A DNA stretch of 64,000 nt from Poteriospumella lacustris. Taxonomy: Eukaryota; Sar; Chrysophyceae; Chromulinales; Dinobryaceae. A model generated the notes under the pieces. The model was not told where the DNA came from. It did no database searches and was given only the letters and a program-made list of their open reading frames with translations. Location: the NCBI GenBank assembly GCA_008000375.1, contig SMOI01000024.1, positions 1 to 64,000 of the forward strand, written 5' to 3'. The position numbers and the translations under genes are program-made. Shown here piece by piece: positions 1 through 10,887 of the stretch (within the stretch, counting starts at the first letter, position 1; every line of letters starts with the position of its first letter).

Positions 1-78
1 ACCCTAACCCTAACCCTAACCCTAACCCTAACCCTAACCCTAACCCTAACCCTAACCCTAACCCTAACCCTAACCCTA
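1..78. repeat. Telomere repeat tract (CCCTAA)n
   Basis: About 13 uninterrupted copies of CCCTAA run from the first base and decay at CCCTATCCC. Read toward the end this is TTAGGG on the G-rich strand, the common eukaryotic telomere repeat. Its position at base 1 marks the window as the left end of a chromosome. There are no degenerate repeats or satellite behind it. Confidence 0.97.
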
Positions 79-359
79 TCCCAGACACACACTCCTTTGT
101 CGTGCATGAAGCGAGCTGCTCCATGTCGCAGGCCGGATTAGGTGACTGCCCTGCCGGATTAGCTGTGTATATTAGCACAACAATCACTCATAAGTCATTT
201 TGTTTTGACGTAAGGACCCGGTCGACTCCGAACAATTTCGGCTTGCTGTAGCGCATTGCCTTTGCCGTGTCTGTGTATTACATCTCTTGTGAATGAAACG
301 TGGCTTGCGATTTTCCAACCTGCAGATTCTCTAGTTTTTTTGCGATCGAATAATTCAGA
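79..359. promoter_or_regulatory. Very short subtelomere and upstream region of the channel gene
   Basis: Only 281 bases lie between the telomere repeats and the first start codon, so this stretch must serve as both subtelomere and promoter. A ten-base direct repeat GCCGGATTAG occurs at 132-141 and 153-162. No satellite, element remnant or open frame of note is present. Promoter function is inferred from position alone. Confidence 0.4.
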
Positions 360-3300
360 ATGATGAAGGGAGATGATGGACAAAAATCATCGTCAATATT
401 CGATGCGAACGAAATAATTCCGATCAACTTGGACAGAAGCAGCTCGCCTTTGCAGGGAAGCGCCAGCAAGTCGCCCCGCCTGCATCTTCCTTCCATGTCA
501 ATTGAGAGGAGAGAACATGTTTTGAAAGTTTTGAGAAAATCTATTCCAATCTACGCAGCAGCCAAACGCCGAATGATAGAAGAAAATGCCGCCTATGCCA
601 AACTTTGTATCCAGGACGCTTTTGCGGGCCGACTGAACAATGGTCTGGCGACGAACAGCAAAAAGTCGTGGATGATCTACACCCTTTTCCGAATCCAAAC
701 GAGCGAGTGGCTGTTCAATTCTGTCATCATCGCTTCAACTCTTCACACATTTTTGGTGTTCTTTGAACCCGCAAATGCCTGTTCTTCTTCGTGGTTGTAT
801 TATCTCCTGCAGTGGATGATTCTGTTGGTCTACGCATTCGACATCACCCTGAAGATGACCTACGAAGGTCCCAAGGTAAGTCCGCCCAGACACGTCCGCG
901 CTGCTATAATGCCGTTTCGGTCATATTGGGTGTCGCTGTTCTCAGGAATACTTTAAGCATGACTGGCAGCGTCTGTACGTGATGAATCTGGCGATGCACG
1001 TGTTTGACATCTTGCTGTGTGGCTGCACATACTACGCGAACCCCTTCCGGCCTGTCGCGGGGGTTCTTCGCGATCGACGGGGGAGAAAGTTCTTCGAAGT
1101 TCTCAAGAAAATGGTGCCCGAAATGCTGCACAACATGGTGCCGATTTTGTTTTTCGTCATCGTCGTGATGGTCATCTGCTCCGCGCTCTACGACAACGCC
1201 GTGCCGGAGTTCACCAGCACCACCTACACGTTCTACAACTGGTGGTTTCTGGTTTTGACCAACGACAACTTCTCCCGACTGCTTCCCGAGCGGCTGTACC
1301 GCTCGATGACGTACCTGTTCTACTTCTTCCCGGGCATCTACATCGGCCAGCGGTTCCTGTTGAATCTCATCATCGGCGACACGTACGGAACCTTCCGCAA
1401 TTACGTCAAGAAGCAGTTGGACAAGGAGCGTTTGAAAGAGCTGCAGGGTCTCACGAAGGCGTTCTCTGCCCTCGACGATGAAGGGACGGGTCGCATCGAC
1501 ATCAAGGTGTGGACGGCCTGTCTGCGCTGTCTCCAGCCCGATATGCCCCCCGAGGCAGTGGCGCTCTATTTTGAGCTCATGTCGGGCGGAGAAGACCAGA
1601 TCACCGTCCTCCAGTTTTTGAACTTGCGCTCCGTGCTGAACTTCAAGTTGTACTTCCAAGCGCCGTCCCGCAATCGCCTGTGGGGATTCTTGCAGAAGCT
1701 GTGGGCCAAAGTGCTGATCAGCTACAACGCCATCGAAATCGACGTCCCGCAGTTCATCGTCGGCTGGTCGGAGCGAGTCCTCGAGCACGCGCTGGAGTAC
1801 AACTACTTCGGCCGAGCGATCTTCCTGGACATCGCGTTGCTGTCATGCGGCTTCTCGGAGTTCGTCGTGTACTCCCTCCCGCGCTTGGGGGTGACGGTCA
1901 CGTTGTGCCAGCTCATCTGCGCGTGGCATTGCTTCGAATACCTCGTGCGAGTCTGCGCCGCCCATGGCAAGCCCAGCAAAGTGACGGAGGAGAGCAACCT
2001 CATCACCGCCGGCTTCGCCTTCGGCACGCTGGTCTGTCTCCTCTACTACCCGCTGTTCCACGTCACCGAGCGCTACACGGGTCTCGATCCTTCGCATCCC
2101 GATCTCCACGGCCTCCTGCTGCACGTGCCCTACCTCGGATGGGTGAACGTGCTGCGCGGGGACAAGATCCTGCTGTTCGGCCGCATGCTGCGATGTCTGC
2201 GGCTGGCCAATCTGAACCAGGATTTGAAGAACTTCAACGCGGCGATCGTGGACATTTTACCGGCGCTGGTCGAGACGTTCTCCTTGACGTTCATTGTGAC
2301 GTACATCTTCGGTCTGTTGGGCCACCTGCTGTTGGGCTCGAAGATGGATGAGTGGTCCGTGCCGCTGGTGAGCGTGGTGAAGGCGCAGCAGTTGACGTTC
2401 ATGGTGAACTTCCTGGACTCGATGGAGGAGGCGATGGAGCGGGTCAGCCCCCTCGTCATCGCGTACTTCCTGCTGTTTCTCATTCTCTCGCTGACGGTGT
2501 CGAACATCGCCCTGTCGATCATCATCGACCTCCACGCCAACGTCCTCGACATGAAGACGAACAAGGACCGCGTCGGCATGCGGAAGAAGATCGACACGGT
2601 CTTCGAGAAGATGGTCGACAAGGCGCGCCAGCGCCAGGTGACCGGCATCCTCATCCACGGCGGAAAGCGGCAGAAGTCGCTCAACTTCAAACAGATCAAA
2701 ATGTCCGAGTTCCAGTCCTCGGACGTGCGCAAGTTCATCACGAACCACGGCTCGTCGATGGTCACGCCGGAGGAGTTGGAGAAGTGCACGCCGCAGTCCA
2801 ACATCAACCTCGTCCAGTTCTACAACGACCAGCACCGCCACCACAAAGACCTCAACCAAGAGGCGGACTTCATCACGCAGCTTCACGAGCAGGGCTTCGC
2901 AGAGGTGTCGCTGGCTCCGGGACAGGTGCTGTTCGAAGCCGGTCAGCCTGCGCACCACGTCTACTACCTGGTCAAGGGCGGCGTTCACCTGCGCAAGCCG
3001 TCTGGTCCGGGCGCGGAGGACGACATCGTCATGCACGCGCTGCTGTTCCTGGGCAGCGAGGGCTTGCACCCGGAGGGCGTGTACCGTTACACCTGCACGG
3101 CGGAGAACGAGACGGTCTGCTTCGTCTTCGACAACGACGACTTCGCGCACAAGATGGAGCCGGAGATGGCCGGCATGTTCCTGCAGAAGGTGCTCAAGTC
3201 CCACGCCAAAATCGACGCCATTTTTCTGGATCACCGGCGCCTGTCGGCGAAGCGGCGCCGAACAGTGGCGATGAGCGCAGACACGTTGGCTACGCTGGTG

Positions 3301-3459
3301 CGGTACCACAGCAGTGAGCGTGTTTTGACTCCCACGCCCAGCTGTGAGTCTCCGCCGCCGGCTGGAAGCGTGACTCCCAGCAGCGTCAGCAGCTCGAGCG
3401 AGGTGAGCTCGCCTCCAGCGCGGATGCCCTTGCGCAGCTCGGCGACGGTCTTCAAGTAG
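360..3459 (+). CDS. Two-pore-channel-like cation channel with C-terminal cyclic-nucleotide-binding-like domain
   Basis: Exons 360-875 and 946-3459 join in phase 0 across a 70-base GT-AG intron (AAG|GTAAGT ... CTCAG|GAA) and give 1,009 residues. The order is that of two-pore channels: a first six-helix block with pore segment FYNWWFLVLTNDNF followed by FLLNLIIGDTYGTF; an EF-hand-like linker (about residues 340-400, LDDEGTGRID); and a second block with an S4-like stretch GRMLRCLRLANL and pore/S6 near residues 660-705. Unlike ordinary TPCs, the tail (about 820-930) holds a cyclic-nucleotide-binding fold signature, LAPGQVLFEAGQPAHHVYYL followed by VKGGVHL, but the usual phosphate-binding cassette is not evident. 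TPCs are vacuolar/endolysosomal Ca/Na channels; location here is inferred. The start is the first of two adjacent ATGs, 282 bases from the telomere. An alternative label is a generic ion-transport protein. Confidence 0.82.
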
Positions 3460-4165
3460 AATCGTTGTCATCGTTGTTGGTGGCCATTGCGCTTGTCGCT
3501 GGACTGTGGCGGCCTTGGTTGTTAGGCCGCTTGCCGCCCCTCGCTGTGGCTCTGTATGTTTGTCATTAATTTCGCTATCGACCGATCACTGACGCCACCG
3601 CTGCGCTCCCTCTCCACGCCAATGGTCTGGAAGACTTACACATATTCTGTAGACTTAGACTTGCCCACGTACCACGGGCGTCCCCTTTTATACGTTGACC
3701 TTTCCACCGCCATATTTGACGTCCTTGCTGCAGTCCCATGCCAAGCACACAACGTGACTGACCATTCATGCGTTGCTGAGTGCGATGACCATGTTGGTCA
3801 CTGCGAACATCGCCGGTGGGGTAGCGGTAGCGGTTGCGGTTGCGGTAGCAGTCGCAGCTCGGCAGACGGCAGACGGCAGCTGCAGACGGCGGACGGCCAG
3901 GGCCATGTGTCGTGTGTCGGTGCGCCCACTCGAATTCAAACGGCGCTGCGGCGCCGCCGCCGCCGCTGGCGACGGTCGCGTCTTTTGCGCAGCGATGGAG
4001 AAGGTCGCGTCTTTGCGCAGCGAAGGGCGTCCCGTTTGCGCTCCATTGGCTGACGAACCACTCCATAGTCTTGAAAAGTGTTTTGAAATCGCTAAGTCGG
4101 TCAGTGAATTGTTTCGGTGCTCTGAATTATCTCTCCCAGCTCGGCAGCGACCATCGGCAGACGGA
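3460..4165. other. Intergenic region with GC-rich microsatellite
   Basis: These 706 bases separate two genes on the same strand. A (GGTAGC/GGTTGC)n tract lies at about 3816-3860, followed by GCAGACGGC-type repeats to about 3897. Open frames that cross it give Ala/Val or Arg runs typical of repeat translation. It presumably holds the 3' end of the channel transcript and the promoter of the DDT gene; no clear signal was identified. Confidence 0.4.
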
Positions 4166-7100
4166 ATGACAGATCAAGACTATTTCACACAGTCGCCTAC
4201 CCACGCAGAGACAAGTATCAACGATGTTGTTGAGGAAGGACATGAGGACGCGGAAGCGTTGTTGGACGAAAAAGTTGGGGGAGTAAAGCGGGCTCTGCTG
4301 CAGTCGCCGGAGAAAGAACCGAAGGCCAAGAAAGCCAAACCAACGACCTCACCGAAGAAGGCCAAGTATGTCCGCGTGCCATTCTACCCAGCTTGAATTA
4401 TAACGCAGAGTGTTCTTCAGGTCGCCCAAGAAGTCCGCGAAATCGACAACGTCGAGTTCGTCGAAGAAAAGCACACCCAAAACGCCGAAGTCGGGGGCGA
4501 AGTCGGCGTCGAAAGCGTCAAGCAGCAAACCCACCAGCACGGCGGCGAAGAAGAAGAAATTAGCCGCTTTAGAGGCACAGGTGAGTCGCTTTTCAGCGTC
4601 CTTTTCAGACGTGGGTGGTGATGGAATGTCGCGTGTGCGCCGTAGGAGGAAGAGCACAAACAGGCGCTGGAGAAGCTGCGCCGCGAGAAGACCAAGCAGC
4701 AAGCGAAGCTGGCGAAACTGGAAGAGAGCCAAGGCCCCGTTTGTGTGGCACCGAAGCTCACGACGATGGACATTTTCAACGGCTCTGCCTCCGTCCTCGA
4801 CGCGTTCTCGCGCGCGGAGAACTTCTTCCCCACCGAGGCCGTCGACGACGCCATCACCGTGTGGAACTTCTTGAACACTTTCAGGTGCGAATCGACTCGC
4901 AGTCGCTGATGGCCACGAATACCTCACACTCTTGTGTTGCTCCACAGCAAGCAGCTGATGCTGAACCAAATGGCGTGGGAGGACTTCTCGGCGCTGATCA
5001 ACTTCACCGGCCGCGCGTCGGTCGCGCTCGCCGACATGTTCTGCGCGCCGCTGAAGCTGATTTTGTCCGATGAGGCGACCCTGCAGCGCTTGAATGCATC
5101 GCTACCCAAGCGCGCCCACTTCGAAGAGAAGAGCAGCGCGGTCGATGTCGAGCTGTTGGCCGCGGAGCAGCTCGGCCAAACGTTCGCGAGCGCCGAGACC
5201 TTCGACCACGAGTACAACGGCTTCAAGCTGTTCGCGCACCGCCTGTCCTCCGACATGGTGGACCACATTCGGTGGCATTGCATTTTGCGCGCCGTTTTAC
5301 TTCGGTTGGAGCCGGTGAAGCAGCTGCGGCGAGCCGTCCTCGAAGTGGCCGTGGCACTCGATTTGGCGACGAGGCAGCAGCGTCAGCAGACCCAAATCGC
5401 CAAGGGCGAAGCGTCGGAGCAGCTGCTGTCGACTGCCAAGTATGCGAAAGTGCTGGCGGTGGGCACGACGCCGCGGAAGAAGGCGCGGTTCGAAGTGCCG
5501 GCGGGCGACGGCCCGGCGGAGGGTCCGTCGGCGGCGCCCGTCGCAGGTCACTTCCCGCTCCCCGACGACGTCATGGAGCGAATAAACACCCCGCGCAACA
5601 AGACGCGCAAGCGAGGCTTCTTGCAGGGCTTCAACAGGGACGCCATCTTCGGCATCACCGCCAACTACACGACCGCGCTGGAGCGCGTCTCCTCCGCGGC
5701 GGTGGCTCTCGAGACGATGGAGGTGCACGCGCTGTCGGCGTCGCACAAGCTCATCATCCTCCGCGCGCTTTGCGAGGCTTGCTTCGACACCACGCGCATC
5801 GCAGAGCTGTTGGTTCGAAACGCGGACGAGCGCGCGAACCAGATCACGGCGATGAACAAGAAGCAGAAGGAGCAGAAGGCGAAGATGAAGGAGGTCACGA
5901 CGGCGAAGAAGGAGCTCGCTCTGGACATCTGTCGGCAGCTCCTGCGCGAGAGCAACGACGCGGCTGCGGCCGCCAGCAGCTCTGGCGGAAAGAAAAAGGC
6001 GGGTGCGTCCAAGGCGAAGAAGGACAAGGACTGCGAGCCGTCGGCGGAGACGGTCGCCGCGATGGTGGACGACCTGGTCATGCTCGAGGAGTTCGGCGTG
6101 CAGACGGTCTCCGCGGACGTGGCCCTGGAGCCCGTCTCTGACGACGAGGAGGAGGACGAGGACGAGGCTGGCGACGAGAGCGACGACGAAGAGGCCTTCT
6201 CCACCCGGCGACGACTCACCGCCGCCGCGCGCAGCAAAGCGAAAGATCGCCAGCGCGTCCGCGACGAGAAACGCTACCGAAACCAAATCGTCGAGCAGGC
6301 GCAGCAGCGACTGGTCGACGCCCTCGAGAGTCGATCGGAAAAGGCGCTTCGTAGCGCCATCCGCAATGCGGAGCGGGCGAAGTTCCGCGGCAAGGACGAG
6401 CGCGGTCGGGTGTACGCGACCGTCACGTTGAAGAACGCGTACCGCGCGCTGTACGAAATCGAGTCGCGCGCCCGCGAGGAGAAGGAGGCCTTCCAGCACG
6501 AGAAGCTGCTCGAGGAGTTCTTCGTGCGGACGACGCCGGTGGGCGTGGATCGCTTCGGCAACCACTTTTGGCGCTTCGCGGTGGACGACCACCGCCTCTT
6601 CGTTCAGCTCCAGAGCCGGCTGCCGCCCTCGGCAGCGAGCGATGACAAGCGCAGCGTGTTGCTGTCGGCAGCGCCGCCCAGCGACGGCGCGCACGCCGAG
6701 GGCGTCTTGAGCCGCTTGTACGCCAGTCGGCCGGGCCAAGTCGCCTTCCGCTGGCGCATTTACTCGTCGCAGACGGAGCTGTGGCGCATCGTGTCGTCGC
6801 TGCACGAGGGCATCGAGAGCGAAAAGGACCTGAAGCGGAAGCTCATCGCCGCGTTCGACCTGGTGGAGCCCGCGGTGGAGTACGTCACCGAGGGCCACGA
6901 GTGGATTGGTCGCCAAGTGACGCGCACCTTCGGGCGCCGCAAGGTCGTCGGGACGATCATCGGCTGGGCACCGCCCGCGAACGACGACCCCGCGTTGTGG
7001 CGCGTCATGCACGCCGACGGCGACGAGGAGGACCTGGAGGAACACGAGGTGATCGAGTGCCTCGTGGAGGAGGACGAGGAGGAGGAGGACGCCGACGAAG

Positions 7101-8746
7101 ACGACAACGGCGGCGAGGGCGATGGCGATGGCGCAGAGGACGGTGACGACGGCAGCGACAGCGGCCGCGACGAGGCCGACGCTGACGACGGAGAAGAGGG
7201 CGACGAAGCTCTCGATAGCTCTTCGGTGAATGTGGACGACGAAGAGGCGGCGGAGAAGAGTGCGACGCAGGCGGAGCCCGCGTGCAAGGCAGTCTTGAAG
7301 CCGAGCGAGCACGACGGAGAGGCGGAGGCGGACTTTTCCGCCGCCGCGACGTCCGTCAAAGGCCGCCTGTCCGCCTCCGCGAGTGCGAACAATCTCAACG
7401 TCGCCCAGGCGACTGAGCAGGAGGAGCCGCGCCTTGTGAAGCTCGCGAATGGCCTCTCGCGCAGCAATGCGATGGGAAGAGCCCTCATATTTCCGCCCGG
7501 CATCGCTGGCCTGCGTCTGGAGTTGATGCGCTTGTTGGACGCAGTCTACGACCAGCTCAAGAAGCGCGGCGCCGCCATCGATCGCGAGTCCAGGCGATCG
7601 CTGGAGGCGTCTCTGCGCCAAAGCGAGTCGGTGGGCGAGCTGAAGCCTCTGCTCCTGTCGCTCGAAGAGCTCGTGCGATCGGTGCAGAAGGTCGACGACG
7701 CGCACGACGCGGAGGAGCAAGAGCAGCAGCGAGCGGCCCAGCGGCTCGCGATGGAAACGGAGGGCTGGGTCTTTTCCGCTGCGCAGTCGGAGGCCATCGG
7801 CAGTCGCGCGCGGCGCTTCTTCAAGGGCTTTGGTCCGAGCGACGGCGAAATCGTGGCGCTGCTGCCCGCAGCTCTCAACGATGGGGCGCCGCTCTTCCGC
7901 ATGGCGCACACTGATGGAGACGAAGAGGACCTGGACGAACGCGACACTCTCCGCGCGATTGAAGCCTTCAAACAGAACTGGACGGAGCTGGACGCGCGGA
8001 AAGCTCTTGCACGCGAGCGCCGTGAGGAGCGGCGAAAGGAACAGTTGAGCGCTGGAAACGACGCGATGGACGTGGACGAAGCGGAGGGCGACGAGGACGC
8101 GCTCGAGGATGTGGGGGAACTGGACGAAGACGGCGCCGACGAAGACGACGAAGACGACGACGATGCGGACGAGGACGAGGCGTTGGTGCAGGACTCGGTG
8201 GGAGACGACGACCGCAACGGGTTCCCATCGTTGACCAGGCGCTTGGCAGCTGAGGCGGCTCTTGACGAAGACGCGCGGCGCTTGTGGCCCACTCATGAGG
8301 TCCGGCTGCGCTGGCAAGCGGCTGTGACGGACTCGTGCACCGTCGGTGAACTCGCCATGGCCGCAGCTCTTCTGGAGGAAGTCACTCACAGCTTCGGCGT
8401 CCTGGACGAAGGCGATCCCAACGCGCCACTTATCTTCAGACCCCACGTCACTGCGGTTGCAAGCGGCCGCAAAGGGTCTTCCAGCTCAAATGCCGGAAGC
8501 GGTCGGGAGCAGCGCCACTCCGCGTACAGCGGTCATAGTATGCTGTCTCCCCGCAAGGCGAAGAAGCACGCCCTCGGCGAGATCGCTCGGCAGACTCGCG
8601 ACGTCGATTACGACACCGACGACGACGCGGACGACAGGAACCGACGAGGGGCGCGCAGCAGTCGCTTCGTCTCGAGCGAGACGTTGTATAACAGCGGCCG
8701 GCCCAGTCGCTCCGCTGCCCAGCGGGTGACATCCTACGCCGAATGA
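4166..8746 (+). CDS. DDT/WHIM-domain chromatin-remodelling accessory protein with two Tudor-like modules
   Basis: Four exons, 4166-4365, 4421-4580, 4646-4884 and 4948-8746, with introns of 55, 65 and 63 bases, give 1,465 residues. Splicing exon 3 to exon 4 restores a DDT domain (VWNFLNTFSKQL..., about 180-250), which no single frame shows whole. The N-terminus is Lys/Ser rich. A WHIM motif follows (about 433-490) and a WHIM-type segment VDRFGNHFWRF. Two related Tudor-like modules (about 851-905 and 1150-1208) share an ADGDEEDLEE / TDGDEEDLDE core. Long Asp/Glu runs follow each. DDT plus WHIM marks non-catalytic partners of ISWI remodellers (WSTF/BAZ/Itc1 type), which set nucleosome spacing in the nucleus. 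No PHD finger or bromodomain was seen. The ATG chosen is the one from which the Lys/Pro-rich nuclear-type N-terminus reads into exon 2; a longer in-frame start at 3773 reads through microsatellite and was not used. Confidence 0.85.
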
Positions 8747-8793
8747 GTCGCACACGGTAACTTGTAATTACATCGACGTTGCTTTCTCGTCGT
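8747..8793. other. Short convergent intergenic gap
   Basis: Only 47 bases separate the stop codons of the DDT gene (+) and ORC2 (-), so the two transcripts probably overlap at their 3' ends. There is no room for separate terminator regions. Confidence 0.6.
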
Positions 8794-10518
8794 CTACGTC
8801 GCCCGCCGCTTCTTGCTGCCTATTCGTTTCGACTTCGCTGCCACCTTCGATCCAGGGCCTTTGCGCTGACTTCTGCCGCGACCCGCCAGCTCGCCTGCGT
8901 CGCTGTCCTCGTCGCTGCTTGCGACGATGTGCGCGCGTGGCGGATCGCCCCGTTGGGAGTCCGCATCGCCGTCGTCTTCGTCGCCAACGTCCGCGTCAGC
9001 GTCGTCGTCGCCGGAAATCGTCGGCTCTGGGCCCCGTTTGCGACCCGGACGACTTTCGCTGGAGACAGTCGCTGTCGGGGCGGACGAGGCCGTGGGGGGC
9101 TTTGCTTCCAGCGATTCGCCAGCAATCCAGCGCAAATCCTCGTTTGCGAGTAAAACGCGCAGCGTCTCGGTCTTTTTGCCGCTGCCTGATTTCGCAGCAG
9201 ACGACGACGTCTGCTGCGCCAGCACCACGAGGCGCGTGTCCAGCAACTCGCGCAACTTCTGCAGCATTTCGTCTCGCGACTTGACGAGCAGTTTATTGGC
9301 GGCCTGTTGCAGAAACTTCGAAACGACGATCTCATTCGCCCGCAGCTGCTTCTCTTCGAGAGAAACCTGTCCGCGCTGACGGTCGCAAATTTGGCGACAC
9401 ATGAGACGCAGAAGCTCTTTGGTCACTGCATCGACGCTCTGCAGAACGGTCACGAGCACCTCTGTGTCGGCCACTGCCTCGTCGGCTACTCCGCCAGCCG
9501 TTAGACCGTGGAGAATGCCGCCATCGCGGCTGCTGCCAGTGGGCGCGCGACCGAAACACGCGAGCTGACTCGGAAGAACCCCCGTCGCATAGGTGGGCGC
9601 CAGTACGAACCGCCAGTGGAACGCAGCGAGTGAGAGTGGTGTCCACAGCAAAGGGGCGTTAAGACACGATATCGACGCTAAAATGGAGACAGAAGCGCTG
9701 CTGGCGAGAGCCGCGAGGCATTGTTGCGCATCCGGCGAGGAGAGCACCGCTCCATCGAGGTCGTGGATGATCAGGAAAAGCCTCGTTTGGTTGTGGGCAT
9801 AACGGCCTCGAAGCCGCTGCTCAGAAGAACCAGGATGTGACGCGTGCCCTCGAGTGCTGCGTCCGCCAGACAAATTACTGTGTGACGCGACTTGGGCCTC
9901 GTCGCGGCGACCGTAGTGGATGTCCAAGCGCTTTGCAAGGTGAGCGAAAGCGACAAACAGGAGAGACGCGTCGTCGGGCAGCATCATGTCACTCTTGCCG
10001 GGAACCAAGTGCAAAATATCTCGCACGACGACTTCGAGCAGGCGGCGCAAAACCTTCGGCCACGCCGATTCACCGGCGCGAGTCTCGTTGACGTAGTGGA
10101 GAGATTGGGACGAACCGCCTTCTACCTCGTCCAGTTTAGGCGCTCCACTAAATTCTACGCAATCTTCTCCTGCCAAATAGTCTTTGGCAAAGTCTGTCAG
10201 CTGCTCGGAGTGATCGCCGGGCCCGTAGAGCAGAATATTTTGGCCCGCGACGAGGGTAAAGAGCCAATCGTAGTATTGACCATGAAGAGGGTCCCGGTTA
10301 GTCAAAGACCTTGTCAAGGCCACTTGTTCGCGGCTAATTCGATCGGAATATTCACTGTAGGACATAATCAAAGATGGCTGAGAGTCGAAGGCTCTCGGCG
10401 TGTCAGACGGCTTTCGGCGACCAACATGGCCCGACAACTTTCGTTGCTGGCGAAAATATGCCAGCGCTGAGGAGTCCAAAGCATTTTCTCGCAACTCGGA
10501 ATTGTCACTCTTCGGCAT
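8794..10518 (-). CDS. ORC2: Origin recognition complex subunit 2
   Basis: A single exon encodes 574 residues from an ATG. ORC2 is a core subunit of the six-protein complex that marks replication origins and loads MCM. Family signatures are clear: the AAA-like start YDWLFTLVAGQNILLYGPGD (about 82-101), and the later block LFLIIHDLDGAVL followed by ASISCLNAPLLW, which corresponds to the conserved 'INAPLLW' region. A winged-helix segment follows (about 360-470). The last 90 residues are an acidic then basic tail (DDDADAD..., then KRIGSKKRR) that looks like a nuclear-localisation tail. Inserts rich in Ser/Gly near residue 220 are not typical. No intron was needed. It ends 47 bases from the DDT gene and diverges from the BART gene. 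Confidence 0.92.
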   Translation of the reverse strand: MPKSDNSELRENALDSSALAYFRQQRKLSGHVGRRKPSDTPRAFDSQPSLIMSYSEYSDRISREQVALTRSLTNRDPLHGQYYDWLFTLVAGQNILLYGPGDHSEQLTDFAKDYLAGEDCVEFSGAPKLDEVEGGSSQSLHYVNETRAGESAWPKVLRRLLEVVVRDILHLVPGKSDMMLPDDASLLFVAFAHLAKRLDIHYGRRDEAQVASHSNLSGGRSTRGHASHPGSSEQRLRGRYAHNQTRLFLIIHDLDGAVLSSPDAQQCLAALASSASVSILASISCLNAPLLWTPLSLAAFHWRFVLAPTYATGVLPSQLACFGRAPTGSSRDGGILHGLTAGGVADEAVADTEVLVTVLQSVDAVTKELLRLMCRQICDRQRGQVSLEEKQLRANEIVVSKFLQQAANKLLVKSRDEMLQKLRELLDTRLVVLAQQTSSSAAKSGSGKKTETLRVLLANEDLRWIAGESLEAKPPTASSAPTATVSSESRPGRKRGPEPTISGDDDADADVGDEDDGDADSQRGDPPRAHIVASSDEDSDAGELAGRGRSQRKGPGSKVAAKSKRIGSKKRRAT

Positions 10519-10887
10519 GAAGGGCGGAGTTTGGCAACGAGAAGTGTGTGTATCGGTCGGGACTGATATGTCTTGGGAAGCGATGTGCGACCAAATCGAT
10601 GATAACTATGAATCAGGCTTGCGTGAACTTTGATTTCACAACCCACCACACCACAACATTATCTGTGTCGGCCACCGTCGGTAATCGAGCTCCAAGAGCA
10701 GGCGAAGTTCGAATCCCAATCCAAATCGTCGATCTCACTTCAGCGTCGTCGTCATCTTCATGCCAATAGCCAATAGCCGTGCGCAGAAGAAGATCGATCG
10801 GGTCGCTAATGAACTTCCGACTTCACTTTGAACTTTATCTAGAGATTTGTGACAGTTTCGAACCAGAGGTTGTAACCCCAAGTTGAA
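10519..10887. promoter_or_regulatory. Divergent promoter region, ORC2 / BART gene
   Basis: These 369 bases lie between two divergent start codons. Tandem CCAAT boxes seven bases apart sit at 10763-10767 and 10770-10774 (GCCAATAGCCAATAGCC). CCAAT boxes are a common element of replication-gene promoters, but their use here is only inferred. No TATA box was recognised. Confidence 0.4.

Noticed and set aside
3773-4165. N-terminal extension of the DDT-domain gene
   Set aside because: It translates a microsatellite into Ala/Val runs. The ATG at 4166 begins coding-like sequence.
10700-10730. TTCGAATC, like a tRNA T-loop
   Set aside because: The flanking bases do not form a T-stem and no D-arm, anticodon arm or acceptor stem was found.
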